Shown here in pieces: positions 26,730-38,681 of a stretch of 64,000 nt of DNA (its first letter is position 1; every line of letters starts with the position of its first letter). The notes under the pieces were generated by a model. That model was not told the origin of the DNA, did not search any database, and saw only the letters and a list, made by a program, of their open reading frames with translations. Position numbers and translations under genes: made by a program. Source of the DNA: Angiostrongylus vasorum (taxonomy: Eukaryota; Nematoda; Chromadorea; Rhabditida; Metastrongylidae); contig JADANN010000120.1 of NCBI GenBank assembly GCA_018806985.1, positions 1,302,001-1,366,000 of the forward strand, written 5' to 3'.

Positions 26730-27500
26730 TGCTTCATTTCCTTTGTTCTTTGTTTCCATTTCGGTTTATTCACTTTCTTCAGACTATTTTTATAGCTGAT
26801 CATAGGTGGTTGTGTAAAGTAGTCAACTGCATGGTTTAAGAAGCAGGAGTCTTAGATATTAAGGTGCGATACGTTAATGTTGTCCCATCCTCAGCGTGAT
26901 TCCGTAGTTGAAATCGCGTTTTACTTTGATAACCGCATTCTAATGGTATTATTCTTTATAGCGTAGTAATTACAACATACGAATTTCAGATAAAAAGGAA
27001 AATGGCAGGGGGGACATTACGGATGACATCGCACCAGCGAAGAGTATAGGTGCTAAATTTGAAACGTAGCTGAACTTGGAAACGGAATGCGTTACTGCAG
27101 GTGACGCTTCGAACTTTTTAATCCATTTGGATGTTACAGTTGTATAACGAGAGTTCTAAGTGAAATGGAACGGATTGACATTAAGAGAAGCCTTTAAGAA
27201 AAGTTTATTTTTGCACTATTTATTACTTTCTTGTATTCCAACAGCCGGAGTAGTGAAGATGAATAACAGTCTATAAATAGAGCAAGAGAGCCTCTTACAT
27301 CGGCCTTTTTAAACGGTATTTTAATTGTGTACAATAATGACATTGTGCTTTTAGTAAAAGCAAGTTTGAGCCTAAGTGCGGAAACTCCACATCTTCAAAC
27401 GTCGTAAATCAAAGGAAATTCGACCACTATCCTCTACTCATATTCATTGGTAACTGTTTCGTGAGGTCGTCACTAGTTTCCATTTGTTTCTATCAAATAC
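26730..27500. other. AT-rich stretch with no supported feature
   Basis: No recognised repeat, exon or RNA gene was found. Confidence 0.35.
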
Positions 27501-27504
27501 TGAT

Positions 27505-27717
27505 TTATTGAGTGGGTTCTTCTTGTTCAAGGGCAAAAATCATCTTATTTTTTTGTCTTGAATCTTCCTGAGGAAGCCACATCATCTGAGTGATACTTGT
27601 TCTCGTAATTATTTTTTTGACTTTTCTTGACTCACCGTGACACTCACTTACTAGCTGCTTTTCTCCAGTGATTCCATTTGAACGCTCCACAAATCCTGTT
27701 CCTCTGACTGTGAGCAT
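27505..27717 (-). CDS. Possible 3' end of a small gene, unrecognised
   Basis: Two minus-strand exons are possible: 27652-27707 (acceptor TGCTCACAG, donor GTAAGTGAG, a near-perfect match to consensus) and 27505-27585 (acceptor ATCACTCAG, stop TAA). They join in phase 0 and read RGTGFVERSNGITGEKQL then MMWLPQEDSRQKNKMIFALE. The 66-bp intron is also open in the same frame. An ATG at 27717 could start a very short protein, or this is the end of a longer gene. Confidence 0.25.
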   Translation of the reverse strand: MLTVRGTGFVERSNGITGEKQLVSECHGESRKVKKIITRTSITQMMWLPQEDSRQKNKMIFALEQEEPTQ

Positions 27718-28033
27718 TTAGCGTAGTACTTACATAATACGTCAGTTAACTTTGAAGTGATGTAGATGTGACTATCACAATCGCGATAAGATTACTCCGA
27801 TGTGGCTCATACATGACTTTTATTATCCTACCTTATCAATTTCATAGAAATGTGTTTCAGCTTAGAGTTAACTTTGTTAATTTAGATGAAAGACTGAAGA
27901 ATCCATGGATGTTGGTTTACGAGAGCATGAAGTTGTACTTTTACCTGGACAACAGATAGGTTCTTCCCCCAGTGTGTTAACTCTTTTTACTGCTTATTCT
28001 TCAATTTTGTTTTTTTTATTTTTTTATTAAGAG

Positions 28034-28305
28034 GCGCGTGTGGCGCAGTGGTTGGAGGCGCCACTGCGACACACATGTGGAATCGAGCCCCGCGCCCATG
28101 GCCCACCAAGCCTTCCATCCCTCCGGGGTCGGCAAATTGGTACAAGACTTGTCTGGATGGATAGCAGCACTGGCTCGACACATCGCTAAGCCATCGCGAG
28201 TCATTATAAAGGTCAGATTTCATTCAAACACCTCCAAACGATGCTTAATGAAGTCGAGTGCATAGCGCATCCCGCAGGCATTGAACAACGCCGAGAGTTC
28301 TGTCC
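28034..28305 (+). repeat. SINE-A, near full length
   Basis: Head GTGTGGCGCAGTGGTTGGAG, an AATCGAGCCCCGCGCCC B-box region, the GATAGCAGCACTGGCTCGA block and the GCCGAGAG end, in a T-rich setting on both sides. I could not make out a clear target-site duplication. Confidence 0.8.
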
Positions 28306-28394
28306 TTTTTTTAGCTTTAATTTTTAGTAGAGTATTTTTTTTACAGATTTTTTACTTTTTTTATTTGATTTTTTTTTACTGTTTATTCTATTCC

Positions 28395-28770
28395 TTATTT
28401 CATAGCACGGTACGACGTAAACTACAATCCCAAAGATGCTGATACATGACCAAAACCTGGAACCTCAAACGGGCTTCGAACTCGCAATTACCGTTACCGG
28501 GGCTCAAATGCTTTCTACCACATCAATAGAGGCTTTACTCTATCGGTGTTATCAGCAATCACGCAACAAATGAGTTTGGGAAGCAAAATTCGGCATTGGA
28601 CCCAGTTAAACTGAGGCTGTATTCAAAATCACAATGCTATAACTTAGCAGGTCAGCCCCCCGGTAAAGATAATCGCGTGTTCGAAGCCCAGCTGAGATTC
28701 TGAGTTTTGCTTCTATCTGAGCATCTTTGTGGTTGTAATTCACATCGTACCAGGTAACATGTCGACTGCA
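28395..28770. repeat. Diverged inverted pair related to repeat B
   Basis: The left half has AAACTACAATCCCAAAGATGC and ACCGGGGCTCAAATGC. The right half has CCCCGGTAAAGATAATCGCG and GAGCATCTTTGTGGTTGTAA. The general plan matches repeat B, but the sequence is far from the other copies. Confidence 0.5.
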
Positions 28771-28889
28771 GCTTCAGCTTAACTGGGTTCAGTGCCGATT
28801 CGTGTACTCCAGATCATTTCCGTTGGCGGGTGATTGCTGATAACACTGGTACAGTAAAAAAGTGATTGAGCGATACTGTTACAAATCTT

Positions 28890-31800
28890 TATCATGTCTA
28901 ACGTTTTGGAGGCACGGATCTCTCATATAGAATGACCTCATACTGGTTGGTCGCGAAACAACGTGGCACTTCCCAGGTGGCGGATAGCGGCATGAATCGC
29001 GGACCAAAAAGCGACCTCATGCTTCCATTAGACTAGGGTGGATCCAAAGTGATGGACTTCATGTTTCTGTTGCGCCGATATGGGACGTACTTTCTACATC
29101 TGCGAGGATGTGTTCATGCATACGTGCGCAGGTGTGTTTTCGTTTAAGCGGATTGTATTCTACGAGTCAATTCTGCTAAAGGCCTGCAAGCAAGTGATTG
29201 GGAAATACCTGGGAATCCGTTTCGAGTCGTCTCCAAGAAATGAGCTCCTCGTCTACGAGTGTCAAGCTACCAGTGGGTATAACCATCTCCCAGATTAACA
29301 GCTCAGCAAGCTATACGTAGATATCGAACCCTGAACACAGTAAAATAATGGGACCCCATTCCCCTGACCCCGAAAGAGCCCCCGATATGGTAGCGATGGT
29401 TAGGGACGAGTGAAGGGAGGCTGCTAAAATATCAGAGCCATTCTCGGCTACATAAATCACAAGGGACTTAGGTAATGATGTGTACCTACAATGCAAGCTC
29501 ACTTGCATTTGAATAGTAAACTTGATCATGAAGGCAAGAAGGATATGGTGCGACATCATCGGATTGCCCGAGACGAGAAGACGCCACCCATTCAACGCAG
29601 TATACTATATTGGAGAACTATTTCTCGAAACATGAGACAATACAGAAGTCGGTAGCGTCGGCGTTATCGTCAACACCAGCTTGGCCAGAAATCATGACCA
29701 TGGCCGTGGCTCAGTGGAGAAGGCAATTACTCGAAGTGAAAGCTTGCGGTTAAAGAGATGTGTATCAATACTGCTTTGAAATTCTTTGTCGTCTACACAC
29801 CGAGATCAAGTTATGACGAAAACGAAGTCGATGCATCCTATTACATAGATATGGGAAGGTGCTACAGAGAAGACCATGCATTTTTAAGGTCATCATAGAA
29901 GATCCTAACGTTAAGATTGCATCCAGAAGAACGTCTGAAAAGATCACACTGTGACCCACGCACTGGAATGGAACGAACAGGTAAGCGGCTGTCTGAGTTT
30001 ATCATGACGATCAGGACCATTCATGGTAACTCGCAATTCCAGGAGCGACACACTCAGCGCTGGACGTGGGAGTCAACCAATGGTGAGTGCCATAACGGAA
30101 TAGACCACATCATGGTAAATCGAAGGGTTTCCCCAAACGATGTCGTTGTTGACCCAAAAATTGTACATGGGATTAGATCACTGCCTCTTTCGCGCGAGGT
30201 TTCGTTCCTTGCGAAAAGGATAAAAAGCCGCTAACTTCAAAAAACGAAGTTCAAAAACTATCATAAGCAGAAACTTAATCAGTCTGCTAGTCGGCTGTCA
30301 GGAGGGTGCCGTTGTCGATAACATCGACGACGAATACGATCGGATCATCCAACAAATTCACGTTAGCGCTATGGAAGCTTAGACATCGGAAGTTTCCGAG
30401 AGCTGTCTGTCTCCAGAAACACTCGAGCCGAAACGCCAACGCACAAGCTGCAGGTCACCTCCAACTCACGTCCGAACTTGCAAAACAATGCAAACAGGCT
30501 ACAAAAGAAGATCTTAAAGAGAGAACAGCAGTGGTTATGATCTAAGCCAAAAAAGGCTAGGGAAAAGCGTTCTCAAAGCCCGGCAAAAAATTCATGAACT
30601 ACAAAAGCCAAATCATACCACTTTCGATGCCCGGATGGAAAAAGTTACAGCTTCGAGAAAGGCAATGGAGAAAATTATTCACGATCACGACCTGGATCTT
30701 TTCATTATCCACGTTGTCTTGCCTGCATATGAAATCAAGGAGGATGGATATGTTGTCCCACCTTTCACACTTCTAAAATCCGACATGCTATTTCGTCGGT
30801 GAAGAACCACACCACACCTGGTGGGGGGATCATGCGATCCGAACACCTGAGGAACCCTCCGTCGGTCTTCGTAAACAACATTGCCTCGGCCCTTCACATG
30901 TTCAATGTCAGATTGCAAGGTTCCTATTCAGCAGAAGACCAACAAGACCGTATTATTGTTCAAAAAGAGTGACCTCCAAGATATCGGCAACTATCACCCA
31001 ATTTTTTGCTATCTGTCGTCTACAAACTTCACTTGAATCATCCTAAACGGGATTGACAAAACACTGGACGAAGGACAGCCATGTGAGCAAGCAGGGTTTC
31101 AAAAAAATTTAGTAAGATGGGCCACACTCACACGATAAGAAGACTCATTGAAGTATCGCGAGAGTATAAAAAAACCGCTCCGTCTTCCTTCCATCGATTT
31201 AAGGAAAGCTTTTGACTAACTTAAGATATAAGCAGCCATGGAAGTCCTGGGTACCCAGGGAGTCACTACTCAATGTGTAAAAAGTTGTTCATGGGTTCTC
31301 AACCAAAGTATCACCATCGTATGGTGATACTAAAGTCAACGTCAACAGAAGGGTTAGGCAAGGCGATACCATTTCGCCAAAATTATTTACCGTCACACCC
31401 AAGAACATCATGCGAACATTTTAATGGGACAATGTGGGAGTGAAAATCGATGGTTAGCAATTACACCACTTTGGCTTTGCTAATGAAGTCTTTCTCATAA
31501 CACAAAGCATTATCCGGAAAGAACGAATGGTTGCTGACTTTGTTCACGTATGTGGAAGTATTGTTCTTCAACTAATTCTCACAAAAATGATGTTCATGAG
31601 GAACGGAATGGTTTCGTATGTGCCATTCACAAATAATGCTACGAACACCTCCGAATGCACCAGCTGCGTCTAACTAGGTTGGTAAATCAACATGATTAAC
31701 TATTTAGCTCCACAGTTGAGCAACAGTAACCGAGCGGCTTGGACAGCTACCAAGAGCATCGAGGATGTCGTGAAGAGAACATAGAACACCCGCTTGGGCC

Positions 31801-32450
31801 TCACCATTTCCACTCTATTCTTCCTGTCCCTAACGTACGCGCCAGAAACCCGGTCGCTAGGAAGACAGGGATGAAACACCACCTAGCGTTATAGAATGCG
31901 CAGTCAAAGGACGATATTAGGAGCACCCCCGTGTCATGCAACTGAGGAACGGGATCCGAAGCTCTGGACCACGTTAACGATGAAAAATCAAAGACGGTAT
32001 TTTACACGCTAAACTGTCGAAGATAACGTGGACCGGACAAGTTAAATGATATGATCGACAATTGATGGACAAACGTCGTTAGTGACTGGATTCCTCGCGA
32101 TGTCAAACGCACGACAGGAACACCAACGACCCGACGGTCAGAAATCTTCCGAAAACTAGAAGAGGTTATGATTTTAGACATGTCCCTAGAGCGAGCAGAA
32201 CCTACTAGGCATGCATGAGTTTGCATACGACAGGGGAGAAATGGAAGATTTACTGACGCCTGTTTCGTTAACTCGATGACCAGTGGGACGATTGGTGATC
32301 CCACATCATCTGCTTGCAGTGTTCTTCTTCGTCGTCGTCAAATCAATTTGAATCGAGCGTAGTGGAACACCGCAGGAATCCGAAGAGTTAGCCAATAATA
32401 CAACCTTGTAAACACCCTATGCAACCTTATCGACAAACCCAAACATTGAA
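28890..32450 (+). mobile_element. RTE-type non-LTR retrotransposon, degenerate, near full length
   Basis: The 5' leader is at about 28.9-29.3 kb. An endonuclease part at 29.5-30.2 kb contains a protein-like stretch with GDFN-region remnants, SEFIMTIRTIHGNSQFQ and TWESTNGE. A middle part carries TKEDLKERTAVV. The reverse-transcriptase part at 30.9-31.7 kb contains the region before the active site. The active-site box reads FANE in place of FADD near 31466, so two catalytic Asp are lost. Many stops are present. The 3' end passes without a break into the tandem array at 31.8-34.7 kb. Confidence 0.85.
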
Positions 32451-34740
32451 GAAAAAAAACAGTTGCAAAACTATTTCCTTGAATTACCTATATATTGGAG
32501 TGCTCCAGAGCAGCTGAACATACGATAATGAGACCAGAAAACCTGTTCACAGTTCACGAGAACATTACCTCTGGCTAAGTTTTGTTCTTATATCGGATTT
32601 ATAGTAGGTTAATGATTGATGTAGTGAGCATAGAAGACACCACAGCTACACAGCTTAACAGTGGATGCCAAACTCAGGAGTGCGGAATAGGGGCGTGCTT
32701 GGCAGGCAGTGCTGCTGGCTGGACGTAGCGTCGGACGGGACACATGCATGCTGCCCATCCCTACTATCCTCGTGCTGGTCTCTTCTCTACTCTTCCTGCC
32801 CTAACGTATGCGTCAGAAACCTGGTAGCTAGGCAGGCAGGATGAAAGACCACCCAGCGTTGTAGAGCGCGCAGTCGAAAGGACGATATTAGGAGTATCCT
32901 GCACCATACAATTGAGGAATGGAATCCGAAGTTCTGAACCACGTTGACGATGAAAAATCAAAGACGGTGTTTTACACGCTAAACTGTCGAAGATAACGTG
33001 GACCGGACAAGTTAAATGATATGATCGACAATTGATGGACAAACGTCGTTAGTGACTGGATTCCTCGCGATGTCAAACGCACGACAGGAACACCAACGAC
33101 CCGACGGTCAGAAATCTTCCGAAAACTAGAAGAGGTTATGATTTTAGACATGTCCCTAGAGCGAGCAGAACCTACTAGGCATGCATGAGTTTGCATACGA
33201 CAGGGAGAAATGGAAGATTTACTGACGCCTGTTTCGTTAACTCGATGACCAGTGGGACGATTGGTGATCCCATCATCATTTCTGCTTGCAGTGTTCTTCT
33301 TCGTCGTCGTCAAATCAATTTGAATCGAGCGTAGTGGAACACCGCAGGAATCCGAAGAGTTAGCCAATAATACAACCTTGTAAACACCCTATGCAACCTT
33401 ATCGACAAACCCAAACATTGAAGGAAAAAAACAGTTGCAAAACTATTTCCTTGAATTACCTATATATTGGAGTGCTCCAGAGCAGCTGAACATACGATAA
33501 TGAGACCAGAAAACCTGTTCACAGTTCACGAGAACATTACCTCTGGCTAAGTTTTGTTCTTATATCGGATTTATAGTAGGTTAATGATTGATGTAGTGAG
33601 CATAGAAGACACCACAGCTACACAGCTTAACAGTGGATGCCAAACTCAGGAGTGCGGAATAGGGGCGTGCTTGGCAGGCAGTGCTGCTGGCTGGACGTAG
33701 CGTCGGACGGGACACATGCATGCTGCCCATCCCTACTATCCTCGTGCTGGTCTCTTCTCTACTCTTCCTGCCCTAACGTATGCGTCAGAAACCTGGTAGC
33801 TAGGCAGGCAGGATGAAAGACCACCCAGCGTTGTAGAGCGCGCAGTCGAAAGGACGATATTAGGAGTATCCTGCACCATACAATTGAGGAATGGAATCCG
33901 AAGTTCTGAACCACGTTGACGATGAAAAATCAAAGACGGTGTTTTACACGCTAAACTGTCAAAGATAAGGTGGACCGGACACGTTATTCATATGGTCGAC
34001 AGCTGATGGAAAGCGTCGTTAGTGAATAGGTTACTCGCGATGTCAAACGCACGACAGGAAGACCGACGACCCGACGGTCAGGGTTCTTCGCGAAAACCAA
34101 AAGAAATGGTGTTAAACAGATCGATAGAGCCAGCAGAACCCACTGGGCATGCAAGAGTTTGCATACGAAAAGGAGAAATGGAAGATTTACTGACGCCTAC
34201 TTGATTCACTCGTTGATCAGTGGGACGACAGTTGATCCCACACCACTTATTTTTTCGTGCAGTGCTCTTCTTCGTTGTCGTCAAACCAAGTTGAATCGAG
34301 TTTGGTGGAACACCGTAGGAATCCGAAAAGTCGGCCATAATACAAGCTCGTAACTACCGCATGAAACCTTATCGACAAACCCGAATGCTGAAGGAGAAAA
34401 CAACTGCAGAACTATTTCCTTGAATTATTTGTAAGTGCTGGAGCAGTTCAAAACAGTTGGATATACGATGAGACCAGAAAACCAGTTCACTACGAGAGCA
34501 TTACCTTTGGCTGTTTTGTTCTCTTATCGGATTAATAGCGGGTTAGGGTTGGTGTACTGAGCATGGAAGACACTACAGCTACACAGCTCAACACTGGGTG
34601 CCGAACTCATGAGTGCAAAACAGGCGCGTACCCACCACGAAGTGCTGCTGGATGGACGTGGCATCGGACGGAACGCGTGCGTGTTGCTCGTCCCTACTTT
34701 CCCCTACTGTCATGCGCAGGCTGTCTCGGCCGTGAATCGT
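31810..34740. repeat. Three tandem units of ~970 bp made of an RTE 3' end plus tail
   Basis: The block CTCTTCCTGCCCTAACG-like recurs at about 31813, 32788 and 33758, and GACCGGACA at 32031, 33001 and 33973. Each unit holds the RTE C-terminal coding remnant (RDVKRTTGR.P-like) and then about 450 bp of non-coding tail. Units 1 and 2 are nearly identical over most of their length, with a few single-base and short indel differences. Unit 3 is more diverged and is followed by a tail variant ending near 34740. This looks like tandem duplication after insertion rather than three insertions, because no target-site duplications separate the units. Confidence 0.85.
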
Positions 34741-35446
34741 TTCAGGACCGCCGATGCTTCCATCGGCTTCGACTCCCTCAGGCTCTCTCTGCTTGCTGTT
34801 GCTTGCCCATCCACCGGTTCCCACACTGCTTTCCACTCGACCTCCCTGTGCATGTGGCGCTTCTACCATCTGTCGACGATTTCTGCCGGCCTCTGACTCC
34901 CCCGAACCCGTGTTCTGCTATTAACTCTGGTGTCCTCGACGTCGTACCCTACAAGCCAACGCCAACAACTACCCTTCATATTTACCTTTCTTATTGTTTT
35001 ATTTCGTGACATGATGCTTAAAGGCCGTTCTTCGTGTTATTTTCCCAAGAAATGCGCCTTTTATTGTGATATATTGCGAGCTTTCCAAAATCGAAAGCAC
35101 GTCTCATAAAATTCCGTGAAGAATTGACCGATGAGACATCGTGTCCCGTGGCATTGCATTTTAAAGTATTTTCGCAAATGCTGTTCTTGCGGATTTCGAC
35201 CTGGTTTCCATTTTCCTGGCATAGATGATAGGTTCCTTTATCAGGTCTTTTGATGAATTTCTCATTTTCCATTCATAGTTGCTGGTATAATTCTCTTTAC
35301 AAGATTCTCCCACCAAACCGAGCATAAATCGAGATCGTTGTCGAATTTCCATCCAATTTTAGACATGTGTGGAGGATGTTATAGTACATGCTAGACTTCA
35401 GGGAAATCACGAAAACTCAGCAGCACTCTGGTATTTCTGTTTTCAG
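34741..35446. other. Upstream region of the large gene
   Basis: Contains the tail of the RTE array, a T-rich stretch, and a minus-strand open stretch (about 35018-35356) that I do not accept as a gene. Any promoter of the large plus-strand gene must lie here. No TATA-like box at a meaningful distance was seen, which is usual when mRNAs are trans-spliced. Confidence 0.3.
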
Positions 35447-35450
35447 TATG
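35436..35450 (+). promoter_or_regulatory. Splice acceptor one base before the ATG, a probable SL trans-splice site
   Basis: The sequence TTTCTGTTTTCAG ends at 35446 and the ATG is at 35448-35450. No partner donor exon was found upstream. In nematodes such a strong acceptor next to the start codon is typical of spliced-leader addition; a short non-coding first exon is the alternative. Confidence 0.55.
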
Positions 35451-38400
35451 TCCAATGAGCCCGATATCGATCCAGGAGGACAACGTGGGGAGGGCGATGA
35501 GGCTCATGAGTGCTACAGTGAACACGTTGATCCTAGCAGTAGTGGAGAGGTTGTAGGAAATCCAACTTTTCCACAATATATGGTCACAGATGACAACGAG
35601 TGGGTACAACCGCTGTCACACGTGGTATACGAAGATGTATATCAGTTTCAACATCTGCACAATGTTGGACAGCATTTGGACCATACTGAAGAAGTTTATT
35701 TGCTTACTGATCCGGAAAGGAATATGGAAACGAGAAATTCCGTTGAAAGTCTACAAGTGGCGGCTAATGAAGTTGTAATTGACGACATGTTAGGAAACAC
35801 CGTAGAACCTCAGCAGTATGTTGCTGCTGTCCCTGAAGAAGTTGTTCCTGCTTACCCACAACAGCATTTGCGGTCAAATTCCAACTACTTTGCTCAGACA
35901 GGACGTCTTCGTCATATAGAAACAATTCCGGGTAGTAATAGAGTACATTATATCGTTCAAAATCCCCCCATCGACGTTGGAAATGCAGCCGAGTCATTCT
36001 GTGCAGTACGAGGTCAGACCGGCGGCTATGTTTGAAGGACCATCAAATCAACCTATGGGTGAACCTCACCCACATGTTCCAGTTTTACGGTCGAGGTCGA
36101 AATCACAACCACGTCGTCCATTATATGGAGAATTGGAAGATGAATCACTTGCTTACCTTGTACAGGTTGGTTGGGCATGAAATGATGGTGGTTCCATGCT
36201 AAGGATTATCATTTTATGCATGTCATTGTCATTACTTCACAGGAATATGATGAGGGAGAATGGGATGGCGTCGAACTAGAGGACCACGAATACTTCATTG
36301 GAGGTCCAGACGAGAGAGAAGCTATTATACTTGCGGAAGATCGGCAAGAGCAGTCAAATTTACGGCCGCCAAAAACCATTCAACGACGTGAGTATTAGCA
36401 CAAATACGTTGTATGAAAAATTTAGACCTTCATTTATAGTATCTAACGATACAACTTATACCGCGGTTTTTACGACGATCACGACAAATGTCTCCCATGT
36501 TCACCAAATATAAATAAATAGCAGCGTTAAACATTTTTTTGCACATGGGATAACACAAATGTGCGCTTTGAAATACGGAGTTGTCAGACTATAGCTCTTA
36601 ATATTGCGTCATCATGTGTATCCGGAAACTGATGTTATCCTCTGAACGTGATTGTTGTTCAGTGTAGCTTTCTGAAATTAGCAGTGAACAAACATTTGTG
36701 AGTAGCCAAACAGTTCATCCAATGTCGATCATACTTGGGCAGGAAAGCGGTCTGGATTCGAATGTAGTTCGGCCTGGAAGACATGACCGCACATATCTTT
36801 TTAAATTGCAATAGTTTGAAATTCTCATGTGCATCACTCTTGTTGCGATTATTTTTTCCTGCACTAATTTTTATTTTTAGCATATTTTCCGCCAAATCTC
36901 TCACCTACAGAGAAGAAGGAATACCTACTAGTCAATTATAAAAAAAGCGTGTGATCGTTACTTCCCATTTGCGAACGTGGCTCTTCTGGAAGCTGATACG
37001 AGATATAAACCTGTGGAAGCATTCGCCAGTGATTTGTATCGATTTCATTCTAGAGGAGCTCACATCCATGGGTTTCTTTCCGCACTGTGATTGATACAAG
37101 AGATCGTCCTAGTCATGGTTGGTTTTGAAACGCATTTTTCTGAAATGCCTGAATCAGCATATGCACCAGTGATTTGTCCGAAATGCACGAAGCAGATCGA
37201 TGCCAGTAGAATTAACTCATGCCTTTTATTTGGCACATATTATACAGTAACGTCTAGTCGTATTGGTTGCCCATACTACTACGTTTTGGTCGCAATTAAT
37301 GAACCATGTGAAAATCTGGTGATAAGAAAATATTCTGTTTGCTGTGCTATTGTATAACTAGTGATGCGATGTATTATAGATCAAACTCGTTACATCCAGG
37401 ATATACAGTTTGGGAAAGTATTCCCTTTGTTTCCTGACTACGAAGAGTAAGCGAATTTTCTGTTGTTGTTATATTTGACATAATTTCGAAATTATGTAAC
37501 GTGTAGTATTTCGAAAAGTTTAGGTGGGATGATACCATGCGTACTGAGTTTCGACAGCTTTCGAATCGGTTAATGCAGATCTTTGAAAGGAAATGGTTGG
37601 TGCTTTCCTAGAGTCCTTCGTGCATTTTTAGTAATAGATGAAACTCCAACTTCTACAGCTTTTATGCCAATACCGGAAGTGGTCATGGTCGAGCACCAAT
37701 TATTAGACGTGGACCAAGGCCAACTCAGAAACCTCCCCTGACTATGCTGAACAACAAAGAATTCAATATAAAGTATAGTTTTTTTAAGTTATATGGTGTT
37801 TGGTTGTGGTGATGTGCAACTTTACAGGGCATCCCACGAGGTTTCCAACCACTGAGATCTTCCATTGCGACTCAGATGAAAATGTTTTCAACAAAGCCTA
37901 CTTCTTCTCATTCTTCTTTCACCACGCTTCCAGGTTCATCTACGACTACGCTAAAACCACTTGCTGGTGATGCTTCTACGAGCGAAGTATGTTGTTCATA
38001 TTAGTTATGTGCTACTAGCAAATATATATACGTTAACTGTGCATTCCTCTGCAGCCAGTAATAGTACCTCATGAGCTTGGTACACCACGTCTAGAGGCTT
38101 ATGAACATAACAAAAGAGTGAGCATAAAGCGACTGGTGAATAATGCGTTCGTTAATCGTGAACAAGTTTCTTTACAGTGCGAGGTGAGTGTAGAGGTTAC
38201 TCTAAGATGAGGGTATCTTCATGTTTTCGTATTAATCTCAGGAACCGGTGAGCCAGACATCTTCTGTTTCGCAGTCATTGACTTGTCGCATACCTGATGG
38301 TCCTTCAAAGTATGCCATTTCTATTTGTTCACGTCAACTCCAGCCAATTTTATTTTTGTTACTCTCTTGTGGTGGAAGTGGATGTCGTATTGTCTTGTCT

Positions 38401-38681
38401 TGAGTTCCTTAATCACAATGAAAGATTGGTCAAAACTTTTTATTGTGTTATTCTATGGATGAGTCCACGCCTTTAGAACACTGCGCCACCAAAGATCAAC
38501 TGCATCTAAAGCGATACGCATGATTGCTAACAGAACTATTGAGGTGCGTTCCATTAGAGATGTTTGTGTAGAATACTAATGCCACAAATTTCAGCCAGCA
38601 ATAGATGTCGCAACAGGTCGTTACGTAGTCTCACTGGATGAGTTTGCGTGGTCTGGATCATGCATCCACTGAGCGCCAACG
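35448..38681 (+). CDS. Large gene, block 1: exons 1-10
   Basis: Exons: 35448-36165, 36243-36387, 36881-37028, 37380-37446, 37659-37772, 37828-37986, 38055-38183, 38242-38309, 38477-38543 and 38595-38681. Introns are mostly 50-250 bp, with GT donors and U-rich acceptors. Exon 1 needs one base less in the C6 run at 35964-35969. Exon 3 needs one less in the A7 run at 36940-36946 and reads [17 protein letters not shown] before it. Exon 10 needs one less near TTT at 38643-38645. Between exons 5 and 6 the phases differ (2 against 0); I cannot resolve this. Without exon 3, exons 2 and 4 also join in phase, so exon 3 may be alternative. Confidence 0.6.

Noticed and set aside
31810..34740. CRISPR-like or satellite array
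   Set aside because: The units are ~970 bp of retrotransposon tail with no short direct repeats and spacers.
34563..35009. 148-codon plus-strand ORF
   Set aside because: It begins in the tail of the RTE array, and its composition does not suggest a conserved protein.
35018..35356. Two overlapping minus-strand ORFs just upstream of the large gene
   Set aside because: Somewhat protein-like (RPDKGTYHLCQENGNQ), and a single-base shift would join them, but there is no start, no splice support and no motif.
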